Source: Plenodomus lindquistii (taxonomy: Eukaryota; Ascomycota; Dothideomycetes; Pleosporales; Leptosphaeriaceae). Taken from it: a stretch of 64,000 nt of DNA. Every line of letters begins with the position of its first letter. The first letter of the stretch is position 1. Position numbers and translations under genes: made by a program. The stretch is taken from positions 372,001 through 436,000 of the forward strand of contig JANUWI010000018.1 of NCBI GenBank assembly GCA_025504975.1. Direction: 5' to 3'. The notes under the pieces are model-generated. The model was not told the origin of the DNA, made no database searches, and saw nothing but the letters and a program-made list of their open reading frames with translations. Positions 35,545-46,160 of the stretch are shown piece by piece.

Positions 35545-36438
35545 GGTGGGCGAGTTTTCTGTTTTGCACTGTACAGGGCTGCTGTGGTGGTGGTGATGAT
35601 GGGATGTATGGAGTGGGGCGTGTAGGTACAAATGTCAAGGTTTATGGTAAGGAAATGGGGACAGGGAGGGTCAAAAGGACCGGAGTGGGAATCACAATTA
35701 CTAGGGCGAAGTGTACAATTTATTATCTAAGCATCTTGGAGAATGAACCTGCCAACGCGGAAATAGTGGAAGAAGTTGACGTGGGTCATTGGACGCTGAC
35801 GTTGATGGTGTTGCCAAGCTTCCGCTCACTCCCGGGCAAGGCGCACTTGGAGGCGGAGAACGCGGATCAGTGGAGTGGGCTGATTCCAGGGCTAGTTCAA
35901 ATAGGATGGATCTAAGAGCTCTCTTTCGTATCTTGTGCGTACTTAGACACAGCAAATACTGTTGTTGGTGAATGGTGTGGGGTTGTCTGCACTGGATGCC
36001 TAAGAATGTCAAGGCTACTATGACGAGTCTGAGGCTCTCTACTGGAATAGATGCTTACAAGAGCTTTTAAGCGTTGCCTAAGAGTACACGGTACAATCAG
36101 TGACGAATCTTATAGATCTTCGCTTGCATGCTGTGACTGCTTTTGACTTCTTATATTGTATCTTCAAATCCCAAACACGAGGTGAACTAGTCCTCAAACT
36201 GTGTTTCTTCGCAGTTTCTATCGCATCTCACAAACAAACCCACATGAATATGGCTCACCCTTTGAGGGGAGCCTGGGGTATCTATATACTGTGTAGTGGC
36301 TTCAACGCTGTACTCAAGTCATGTTGTGAGCGCATACGTCCACAGGGGCCTCTCCACTGTAAGCTTAAAAGATGAGTTCGAGGCAACTTCACGTATTCGT
36401 GTCGAGGCATGCTGCGAGGAAGGGGGGACGGTGAGAGC
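35545..36438. other. Spacer between SEH1 3' end and PaxB-like gene
   Basis: About 0.9 kb with no supportable gene on either strand. Confidence 0.4.
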
Positions 36439-38098
36439 TCAGACATCATGAGCCACTTCAATCTCGGCATACTCTTGCCATCGGCCATTCACAGCCTTCT
36501 TCCAAGTGCGAACGGAGCCATCATCTCCAGTTGTGACAAGCAGGTCGCCTATGTATACAGTCAGTAATCGAAACAACGGTCCAAATTTTCCAAGCACATA
36601 CCCATCTGCGAGAAAGCAACACGCCAGACTGCTCCCTGATGATTGGTGAGCTCTTCTATGAGCTTGGCAACCTGCCTGATTCGTCCTGGCTCATTGTCAT
36701 GAGACACCTCTGGTGCCTTTGAAGCTCCTGCCAATCCAGCTCCTATGCCGGACGGCGCGTTCTTTCGGGGACCTGGACGAGGTGATGGCGGTTCTGCGAC
36801 GGCGAGGCTCGAGGAAGTACCACCTGCGTATGAATTGCCAGATGAAGGAGTCGATAACTCGTAGATACGGATCGCACCATCCTTGCTGGCTGTTGCTAGT
36901 ATGTCGTACCCTCGCATGGAACCATTGGCCCAAGCTAAGTCGCGAATGATCTGTCGAGCGCCATCCAGTTTCGCGACCTGGAAGAAGCGCTTGGACTTGT
37001 CTGTGCGGAAGACATAGACATCCTTCATGGCCGCAACGGCTAGGGAAAGAGACTTGCGGTCCAGACCAGCCATGATGGCTGTCCAACATGGCAGTTTCTC
37101 CCTGTGGAACACGACCTTAAACCCGACCTCCTCTTCACGTTCAGGCGGATTGTGCTCAGAGACCCAACGCTCTGCCTGAACAATCCACTCATTGAGACTC
37201 TGATCTTGAGACTCGTAGACAGTCATCAGCCCATCGCGAGTGATCAAAGCGAGCCACGTCTCCTGCATGATGTTCTTGAAGTCCAGTGACATGAACGGTG
37301 CATGTGTTGTCGAGGCAAGATTAGTAATGAGCTTGAACCGATTGCCTGACATGGGCACCTCTGTCACATCCTCTTGCCAAAGCTTGCAGCGACCATCTTC
37401 GCCAATGCTGCCCAAGACCTCACCCATGAAGGGACCGTTCCACTTGACCTAATATCTGGTTAGCGGGATGTTACAAAGCGGCCAAGTCTCAGGTAGGGTT
37501 CCGAATCGAGATCTGCGGCTGAGGGCATATCACTCACATCGACAATCTCGGCATCGTGCGCCTTCCAGCTTTCGACAAGGCTCCAAGAATCATCCTTCTT
37601 GTCCCAGACTTTAAGGCGATGGTCCGAGCTCGCAGTTACCATGCGCGTGCCAAAGTAGTTGAAATCAACAGCGAGTACAAGATCCTCGTGACCATGTGAG
37701 AAGTTCTGAAATGCAGCCATCTTCGCATAAGAGACACGGGCTTCTACAAACTGCGACTCGAGCCGCTCGACAATGCGCTTCTCCACCACGCTCGGGCTGC
37801 CGTCGGCGCAGGGCTCTAGGATCAGCGGCGAGACGAGATCGACGTGCTCGAGCACATCTTCAAACGTGACTGCGAGGTTGAGGTGAGAATGGCGATGATG
37901 GGAGAGCGGGCCAGCTTGCAACCGTGCTTCGTCGCGTGTGGGGCTCAAGGAAGACGAATCGCTTACGGCCGACGAGGGCAGTCGTGAGGGCGTGATTTTG
38001 TTCAGAAAAGTTGGGCGTGCAAGACGGCGCGTTACAGCGTCTAGATTGAGCTGGATAGCATCGAGCTGCAAGTGCTGGGTGGGCGCAGTGGAATCCAT
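36439..38098 (-). CDS. SEH1: Nucleoporin Seh1 (WD40) with N-terminal extension
   Basis: WD40 subunit of the Nup84/Y-complex of the nuclear pore and of the SEACAT/GATOR2 TORC1 regulator. 505 aa. Model: complement(join(36439..36548, 36602..37448, 37538..38098)). Introns of 89 nt (GTGAGT, GCTAAC, TTAG) and 53 nt (GTATGT, CTGAC, ATAG). The canonical Seh1 start resembles MAAFQNFSHGHEDLVLAVDF, here at residue 127 (ATG at 37720), followed by TASSDHRLKVWDKKDDSW, GEDGRCKLWQEDVTE and the final GDDGSVRTWKK blade. The 126 residues before it are in the same open frame without an intron. They include a Ser-rich linker and helical-looking ends (FEDVLEHVDLVSP, VEKRIVERLESQFVEARV). Initiation at 37720 would give a normal-length protein. 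Confidence 0.88.
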
Positions 38099-38534
38099 AA
38101 TGGGGCTTTACCAATGCTCTCCGACAACCGTTCTCGTTTCGGGTTAGCAAGGAGGGAGAAGCCGGGCAAGGCGGCGCGATGAGAACACCTTTGCTACAAC
38201 ACCAAGCTGCGCCAACGGATACCGCAACCTCTGGGAGATTTGCTGCTCAACGCTCCTTCTTGATTGTTCTGCATCTCTTGCGCGTTCGTGGGCGCTTGCC
38301 CTATTCTGTCGTTATAATTTGCGCATTACAACGTTTTGCGTTTGCGCTGGTGAGCCACAACAACAACGGCTGTTTCCGAGTATTGTGCAATCCCACGACT
38401 TGCTGCGACTTCACGTTCCACTGCGTGCTTCAGTCAGGTTTGTCCGTCGACGGTCCGCGGAGTGGAGTGGGAAGACACCTCCGCATTCCATTCACCTGCC
38501 AAGCCTTGCAATACCAGAGCATCAACATCTCGAA
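38099..38534. promoter_or_regulatory. Divergent promoter region SEH1 / ALG7
   Basis: 436 bases separate the two start codons of divergently transcribed genes. No specific sites were recognised. Confidence 0.5.
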
Positions 38535-40015
38535 ATGTCAACTGAACTCTCATCGACGGAGACTTATTCACTACTTTCTCTATCACTTGCATGTGTGGGG
38601 ATATTGGCAAACACCTTACAAGGTGAAGGCGAACCGCTCATCGCCTCCTTAGCTTTCAGTGGCATAGCCTTCTCGCTCAGCTATGCCTTGATACGATGGC
38701 TTGGGAATGCATTCATGAAAGCCGGCTTCAAAGGCCGAGATCTGTGCAAACTGAAGCAGAATGAGATGTAAGTGATGAAGTAATCGAAACCTCATGGCCA
38801 AGCTGACAATGCTAGTCCGGAAATGATGGGTGCTGTATGTGCCATGGTGTATCTTTTCGTTTTGCTGTTCTTCATTCCATGGCCGTTCTATAAAGATATT
38901 GTGCTTGCAACCTCGGGTGGAGGCAACCGAGATGTGGTGAAAGAGATGGGGGAAATCGAGACTGGAAGACTACTGCACAAGTTTCCGCATAACAAACTGG
39001 CGTCGTACCTCTCCGCCATTCTGTCACTCCAGTCCATCGTGCTGCTCGGTGTCGGGGATGACTTGTTCGATATCCGATGGCGACACAAGGTACTCATTCC
39101 GGCATTCGCAGCCATTCCCATGTTGGTGGTGTACTTTGTGGACTTTGGTGTCACTCAGATGGTGGTCCCGCTGCCACTCAGACCCTATCTCGGCGAGCTC
39201 TTCGATCTTGGTATGTGTCAGATGTTCTAGTGATGGCGACTTTTGCCGGCTGCTAACACTGTCCAGGGTGGCTGTACTATGGCTACATGGCGGCGATATC
39301 CATCTTCTCCCCAAACAGCATCAACATCCTGGCAGGCATCAATGGCATCGAAGTAGCCCAGTCAGTGGTCATAGCCGTCCTGATTGTCATAAACGATGTA
39401 CTCTACCTGTCGCCCTTTACGTCGTATACTCACCCAGCAACGGACTCTCACCTCTTCTCCATGTACCTACTACTACCTTTCATTGGTGTATCATTGGCTC
39501 TTTTGAAGCACAACTGGTACCCAGCCAAGGTTTTCGTGGGCGACACATACTGCTACTTTGCAGGCATGGTCTTCGCAGTTGTCGCTATCCTGGGCCACTT
39601 CAGCAAGACACTAATCCTGCTACTCATACCGCAAGTCTTCAACTTCGTATACTCGGCACCTCAAGTGTTCCATCTGGTGCCCTGCCCCCGACATCGGCTC
39701 CCACATTTCAATGCACGGACGGGTCTACTAGAGCCTTCGCGCGTCGAGTTTCGCAAGCCATTACGCAGACCGATTGCGGAGAGTCTCAAGGTGCTGCACC
39801 GGCTTCGGCTGCTGGATGTTGAAGTCGGTGCAGAAGGGCAGGTGGTATCGTCCTCCAACCTTACGCTAATCAATTTGTGGTTGGTGTGGTTTGGTCCGAT
39901 GCGGGAAGATCGGTTAGCCCTGGGGCTCACAGCGTTCCAATTCGCTATTGGGGCTTTGGGATTGTTTGTTAGACATCGTATGGCGCTGCTTATATTCACG
40001 GCGGACAATCTGTAG
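38535..40015 (+). CDS. ALG7: UDP-GlcNAc:dolichyl-phosphate GlcNAc-1-P transferase
   Basis: ER membrane enzyme making GlcNAc-PP-dolichol, the first step of N-glycan precursor synthesis and the tunicamycin target. 458 aa. Model: join(38535..38767, 38816..39210, 39267..40015). Introns of 48 nt (GTAAGT, CTGAC, CTAG) and 56 nt (GTATGT, GCTAAC, CCAG) both restore conserved blocks (KQNEIPEMMGAV; FDLGWLYYGYM). Catalytic family motifs are seen: LGVGDDLFDIRWRHK, FSPNSINILAGINGIE and KHNWYPAKVFVGDTYCYFAG. About ten hydrophobic helices are visible. The ATG at 38535 starts MSTELSSTETYSLLSLSLA directly before the first helix; the open frame upstream is leader. Confidence 0.92.
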
Positions 40016-40510
40016 GACGAACGTTGTAGAACAACCGAGGTAGACTTGGAGATGGTAACAAGTCACTGCTTTTGGCGAATTTTGCAGGATTGCGCAGGAC
40101 TGCTGGTTCTCTTCATGAAGGTGATGCGGAGCAATTCGACGATCAGGCACCGACGCCGGTCTACGGACGGACGAGGACGGCAGCGTCCCATACACAGAGT
40201 CTCCAAATCATCGCATTTGGCATATGCCACAGAGCGAATCGGAAGGGGGACAGAAAGGCTGACGCTGCAGCAGCCCGTGGCGAGGCGGTGCGGCGGGGCG
40301 CAGGAGTGCGGGGCAGAAGGCTGAAAGCCGACTTCCACATCGTCATCGCTCTGCGGAAAGCTTTCTCAGTCTGGCTGTCGCAGCGCCTCGCAGAACACGA
40401 GGACAGCAAGTCCAACATGCGCAATTCGGCTGTATGTCACCAGTCAGGAAGCTCAAATGCCAGTACCATGGTTCGATTGCTTATGGAAAACACAATTGCG
40501 GCGTCCATGT

Positions 40511-40520
40511 CCGGACGCGG
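40511..40520 (+). promoter_or_regulatory. Possible Leu3-type site (CCG-N4-CGG)
   Basis: CCGGACGCGG lies 251 bases before the LEU1 start codon. Leu3-family Zn2Cys6 regulators bind CCGGNNCCGG-like everted CCG sites; this has the correct half-sites and N4 spacing but differs in the centre. This is a position-based inference. Confidence 0.3.
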
Positions 40521-40642
40521 GCGGTCATAATCGGCTCTTCGTGATTCGGTGAGGCCTCGATGCAAGAGGGGCGCCGAACATCGGCCTCTGTGGTATTTTG
40601 TGCATCGTTTGCCTTCAGCGACTCGACCTCGACCAGTGATTC

Positions 40643-40649
40643 ATATATA
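40643..40649 (+). promoter_or_regulatory. TATA-like element upstream of LEU1
   Basis: An ATATATA stretch about 125 bases before the LEU1 ATG, followed by a CT-rich leader. Confidence 0.35.
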
Positions 40650-40771
40650 GATCGTTTCCGGTGTCGCCGCCGACTGACTTACTCTTTACTTTGCTCTTTT
40701 GCTCTTCCCAAGTTGTCACACTCCAATAAATTGACCCCTTTTGTACCACTCAGACCTCACACATATTCACA

Positions 40772-43262
40772 ATGCCGTCTGCTGTGAGACCCCCGCGGAC
40801 CCTGTACGACAAGGTCCTCGAGGATCACATTGTCGAGGAGAAGGAGGATGGCACGATCCTGCTGTACATTGGTATGTTTGGCTAGGTTGACCTTGTTGTT
40901 TGTGGGAATGTATTGACAGCGGTGCAGACAGACATCTTGTCCATGAAGTGACATCACCAGTAAGTCAGCACCACAGACTGCTCTTCCGTTCGAGCTGCTG
41001 ACTCAGGATTCAGCAAGCATTCGAGGGCCTCCGAAACGCCGGCCGAAAAGTACGAAGACCAGACTGCACGCTCGCAACCGTAGACCACGTACGTCCCCAG
41101 CAGCCTTCGCTTCCGAGCCGCAAACTAACACCTTCCAGAACATCCCCACCACATCGCGGAAAAACCTCACCACAACCGAGAAGTTCATCGAAGAGACCGA
41201 CTCGCGACTGCAATGCACAACCCTCGAGGAGAACGTCAAGGCCTTCGACCTCACATACTTTGGCCTCGACGACAAGAGGCAAGGCATCGTGCACATTATC
41301 GGTCCTGAGCAGGGCTTCACCCTGCCCGGCACAACCGTCGTATGCGGCGACAGTCATACATCTACACATGGCGCCTTTGGCTCCCTGGCTTTCGGTATCG
41401 GAACCAGCGAGGTCGAGCACGTTCTAGCCACACAGACAATCATCACACAACGGAGCAAGAACATGAAGGTGCAGGTCGATGGCGAACTGGGCCCCGGTGT
41501 CGGCAGCAAAGATATCGTTCTGTACGTGATCGGCCAGATTGGCACGGCGGGAGGAACGGGTCATGTCATCGAGTTCTGCGGTTCGGCTATCCGCGGCTTG
41601 AGCATGGAGGCGAGGATGTCCATTTGCAATATGGCGATTGAGGGTGGTGCGCGGGCGGGTATGATTGCGCCGGATCAGACGACGTTCGATTACCTCAAGG
41701 GACGGCCGTTGGCGCCCAAGGAGGACAGCGCCGAGTGGAAGAAGGCGTGCAGCTACTGGCAGGGCTTGAAGTCTGACGAGGGCGCCAAGTTCGATATCGA
41801 GGTGCTTATTGATGCAAAGGACATTGCGCCAACAGTGTCGTGGGGCACTTCGCCTCAGGATGTTGTCGCCATCACTGGAGTTGTCCCCGGACCAGACGAC
41901 TTCGAGGACGAGACCAAGAAGATTGCCTGTGAGCGGGCTCTCAAATACATGGGTCTGACGGCCGGCACACCAATGCAAGAGATTGCTCTTGACAAGGTCT
42001 TCATCGGATCTTGCACCAACGCCCGCATCGAGGACCTGCGATCCGCTGCGAGAATAGTAGAAGGCAAGCAAGTTGCCTCGAACATCAAGCGCGCCATGAT
42101 TGTGCCTGGCTCCGGTCTTGTCAAGCGACAAGCCGAGAAAGAAGGTCTCGACAAGATCTTCACCGACGCGGGCTTCGAGTGGCGCGAAGCTGGATGCTCC
42201 ATGTGTCTAGGAATGAACCCCGACATTCTCTCCCCAGGCGAACGCTGCGCCTCAACCTCCAACCGCAACTTCGAGGGCCGTCAAGGCGCAGGCGGCCGCA
42301 CACATCTCATGTCTCCCGCCATGGCCGCCGCCGCCGCTCTCGTCGGTAACCTAGCTGATGTGCGGAAACTCGCTCCCCCTTCTTCTGCTCCTGCCAAAGG
42401 ATCCCCCAAGATCGAACTCGACGCGCACCAAGAAGAACTCGGCAGCGACGACGAAATCGATCGCATCATGGACCTGCCCGCCGCCTCGGAACAACACACC
42501 GCCAGCAACAGCGACACAAAGGGCGCCACAGCCGGCATGCCCAAGTTCGAAACCCTCCGGGGCATCGCAGCCCCCATGGACATAGCCAACATTGACACCG
42601 ACGCCATCATCCCCAAGCAATTCCTCAAAACAATCAAACGCTCTGGCCTCGGCTCCGCCCTCTTCCACGCCTGGCGCTACGACTCCGTCTCGGGTGACGA
42701 AAACCCCGACTTCATTCTAAACAAGGAGCCCTACCGGTCGTCCAAGATCCTCGTCTGCACCGGTCCAAATTTCGGCTGCGGCTCGAGTCGTGAACACGCG
42801 CCATGGGCATTGCTCGATTTCGGAATAAAATGTATCATCGCCCCTTCCTTTGGCGACATCTTCTTCAACAACACATTCAAAAACGGTATGCTCCCGCTGC
42901 GCATCACAGACTCGAGCGCGCTATCCGCCATCGCAGCCGAAGCGTCCGCGGGCCGTGAAATCGAAGTCGACCTCCCCCAACAAACTATCCGAGCTGCAGA
43001 CGGCACCGAGCTTGCTAAATTCGAAGTTGAGCAGTTTAGAAAACATTGTCTGGTTAATGGGCTCGATGATATTGGGTTGACCATGGCGAATGAGGACAAG
43101 ATTGCAAGGCATGAGGCGAAGCGGACGCAGGTTTGGCCGTGGCTGGATGGAAGTGGGTATTTGAAGAGGCATGGAAGGGGGCCGGTGAAGGTCAAGGCGG
43201 ATGTTAAGGCTGTGCCGAAGACAAATCGCGGAGAGGAGATTGCGGAGCCGTTGGAATGGTAG
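40772..43262 (+). CDS. LEU1: 3-Isopropylmalate dehydratase (fused LeuC-LeuD)
   Basis: Iron-sulfur isomerase of leucine synthesis, converting 2- to 3-isopropylmalate; the large and small subunits are fused as in all fungi. 776 aa. Model: join(40772..40871, 40928..40959, 41014..41088, 41139..43262). Three introns (56, 54, 50 nt) sit in the first 115 codons; exon 2 is only 32 nt and encodes RHLVHEVTSP. The LeuC part has CGDSHTSTHGAFG, and the 4Fe-4S cysteines are in GSCTNARIEDLRSA and EAGCSMCLG. An Ala/Ser-rich linker (about 475-540) precedes LeuD (IANIDTDAIIPKQFL, NFGCGSSREHAPWAL). The first ATG is used. The last 776 bases before it are free of genes. Confidence 0.95.
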
Positions 43263-43622
43263 GGACGGGGGGATGGAAAAGTTTGAATGAGGCGTTTCCT
43301 TTTCCCCTTTTTTTTTTCTCTTTTCTATATAATGCCAGCATTAGGCCTTTATGCTGCGAAGGGTATGAATGTATGAATGATGTTTGTCATGTCAAAATAC
43401 TGTCCGTTTTTTGTTTTGAAAAATGTGTCGTGGTTGTTGGTTGACATAATTGCCTATCAATTCTTCTTATTAGCAGGAGCTATGTCTATCAAGACGCCAG
43501 CTTTTCAAGGTATACCGCGCTATGCAGTCCAGTCCAGCATGATGCCAGCTTCCCATTACGCCTAAAACACCCTTCCCTATTCCTCACTCTAGTCGGCCCC
43601 ACTCCATTTCTCAAAAACGATA
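43263..43622. other. Convergent spacer LEU1 / CDC73
   Basis: This is the 3' flank of both genes. A T-rich run at about 43308-43320 may belong to the LEU1 3' end. Nothing else seen. Confidence 0.45.
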
Positions 43623-44947
43623 CTACCGTCCAATCTGCGAGCCCGCCAACCCAGGCCCATCCTTGGTCCACGCCCCCTTCCTCATGCCCTCCTCAATCCG
43701 CCCCCAAATCCTCTCCACAACCTCTCTATCCCTCCATCTCCCCTTCTCACTGCCTGTCCACTTGTCCACGCGCACTGGCAAAACACCTCTCCCCAACGCG
43801 ACTACATTCTCTGGCGGCTCCTCATTGCTCCAGCCAATGTAGATGCCGGGATAGTGACTGAACAGCTCCGCCGGCTGGTTGTACTTGTAACTCTTAAACT
43901 GCCACGTCTGGCCCGTTGTGAATATGGCAACGACGCGCGACCAGTATGTCGGTTTGAAACTGACGGTTGAGTCGACGAGGATGAATGTCAAGGGGGAAGA
44001 GGAGATGGAGGGTAGCACGCGCTGGATGCGCAGCATGTTTGTGCTGGAGGCTGTGTCTGAGGCGTTGGGTGGGACGAAGACACCGTCGCCGAGGAATTGT
44101 TTGACGTTGCTTGTGCGGAGGAGCGAGGAGGCGGAAGGGGAGAGCAGGATGATGGGTTCGAGGCGTTTGGCGGGGCGTTTGGCGAGAGTGGAGGTTAGGG
44201 GAGGTGCGAGGGAGGCTTTGGGGTCGGGACGGTGGCGCATGAATTTCTTTGCGATTTCGCGGTAAGGGGAGAAGTCCTGTGGTGTGTTAGCTTGGATGTG
44301 GATTTGGGCGGTTGTTTGAAAGGGGGGGTGCGTACAATGTTCTTGGTTCCACGCAAGACGGTGTTGTGGTCGCCCATCTTGCGCTCTCCATCGTAGATTT
44401 GCAGTAGACGCGCATCCACCGTCTTGCCTCCGCCCGCGGCACCAACTGTCCGATCAAGCGGTACGCCCTTTCCACCAGCAATTGCCGCCGCAGTCCCAGC
44501 AGCAGCATGCGCCGCGGCGCCCTCGATGGGCGCAATGCTGTCACTGCTCTCCGTCTCTCCGCTCAGCCAGGCTATCAGCTCAATCTTCTGCGCAAACGTG
44601 AGATGTTGCACGCTGCCTCCCGCGCCCCCCGGCAGCTCTTCATTCAGCCCCTGCACCGCCGCAAAGTAGTCGGTGACCGAGGCATCTTTGTTCTGCCACG
44701 CAAAGAAGCAGCTGCGCAGGTCCACGGGCTTGCCGTCGGGCGCGAATCGCGTGGGCACGAGAAGGCTGAATGTGCGGTGTGCGCCCTCGTCTGTGTTGAA
44801 GGACATGTGTGTGGCATTGGCGAGCTGGGCGACCGTGTCGGCGGGTGTTGGCTCGGCGGCGGTGGTGAGGATGGGCGTCGCAGAGGCCTTGATGGAGAGG
44901 CGCAGGTTGTAGAGGGCATCGTCGACTTCAGATTGGGCGGCCGCCAT
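43623..44947 (-). CDS. CDC73: Paf1 complex subunit Cdc73
   Basis: Subunit of the RNA polymerase II Paf1 elongation complex, nuclear. 421 aa. Model: complement(join(43623..44276, 44336..44947)). The 59-nt intron (GTACGC donor, GCTAAC branch, ACAG) joins GTKNI to DFSPYREIAKKFM, the end of the N-terminal region. The C-terminal Ras-like Cdc73 domain is clear: RLEPIILLSPSASSLLRTSN, LTFILVDSTVSFKPTYWSRV, TTGQTWQFKSYKYN, FSHYPGIYIGWSNE. The N-terminal part starts MAAAQSEVDDALYNLRLS. An in-frame upstream start (45049) adds 34 His/Pro/Ser-rich residues and is less likely. An Ala/Gly-rich stretch (about 165-195) interrupts the N-terminal half. Confidence 0.9.
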
Positions 44948-46160
44948 GGTGGGAGGGGATGGCGCGTGTTGCGCGTGTATATGCGCAGGGCGGGTGATGT
45001 GTGGTGGACTGGTCGACTGCCGTTGAGAGCTGGGGGTGGAGCTTGACAATGGGCGCGACTTTTGGAAGGACGATCCCGGAGTTCTGCCGAGGCTGGTCGC
45101 GCTACTATCTCACATCGTAACCACATGTACAACTACATAGCCTCCACGCTGACGCTATTCAACTGTCCCCACCTTTTATGCCAGGGACAGTGCCTATTCA
45201 TTAAATCAACTGCAACAAGATCAACTACGAAGAGCGGCCTTGCGTTGAAGGCACACAGAAGTCCGACTGCCCGTACAATAGCTATACCAGAGTGAATAGC
45301 TACCATCAACATGCTGTGGTCTGACTTTGTAGGATGTGAAGCATACAGCTTTACCTCCATGCCATTTCGAGTATGCGTCATGGCTCAAAAGGGACTGCTG
45401 CAACTCATCGTGGTGGTCCAACGGTTGGACATCGAGCTCCTTCACCCTAACTACTTTCGTCATATTCGTAGAAATGGGTGAATTCCTTGACAGTGTTTTC
45501 GAATCCTCGAAACCCAGCGTATGTATTCGACAAGAATCGCAGCAAATTTCCGTCTCGGTCCCATGTTTCCTTCGATGAAACATGTTTTATGAGCAGGGCT
45601 CGGCTCGAGATCCTTCATCACCAAGCCTTGCACGCTAACCCCCAACAAGCAGATTGTGGATCGGAAGCTTCCGTAAAGAAGCTTAGTTTGAACCACCAAG
45701 ACGTTTCACGCAATCGCTTCCACGATTCGACAACTGTTCAGTCACCCGGTATCCTGTCAGTTCCGCTGCCATTCAAATGACAATCGAACAACAAGGCCGA
45801 AGAACTGCTTGAAACGGCCGTGAACACTCCAGTTGGCGTTGAAGTAACTCACTAAATAGCCGCTGTCAGGCGTCTACATGATACTCGCTAACCGCGAAGT
45901 TCCCAATGCATTCTCATCCACCCTGCAAGCCAGTGCTCCGTTTCCTGGATATTGGTACGGAGGGTGAAGCTAGTGGATCCGTATGCGCCGACTCAATGCC
46001 AGACTAACCCGACCCAGATGCACCCTCATTTAGACAATACTTTATATCGTGCGCTGCCACTTCTCGTTCCACTCATCCCACTACCGTCCTTCATTTTTCG
46101 TGCAATACTCCACATTCGTTTTCTCTGTACAGCTGGTTTCTGTTCGCTTTCGATTCCAAC
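44948..46160. other. 1.2-kb divergent spacer CDC73 / GH131
   Basis: The frames at 45221-45583 (minus) and 45478-45780 (plus) are about 100-120 codons with no family signal and are not called. A TTTATAT element about 120 bases before the GH131 ATG could be its TATA box. Confidence 0.45.

Larger units (their letters stand above)
40016..40771. other. Spacer and LEU1 promoter region
   Basis: No gene called. A 152-codon plus frame at 40072-40530 has no family signal. It contains a Leu3-like site and a TATA-like element, listed separately. Confidence 0.45.

Noticed and set aside
41424..42131. 235-codon minus-strand frame inside LEU1
   Set aside because: Antisense shadow of a GC-biased conserved gene.
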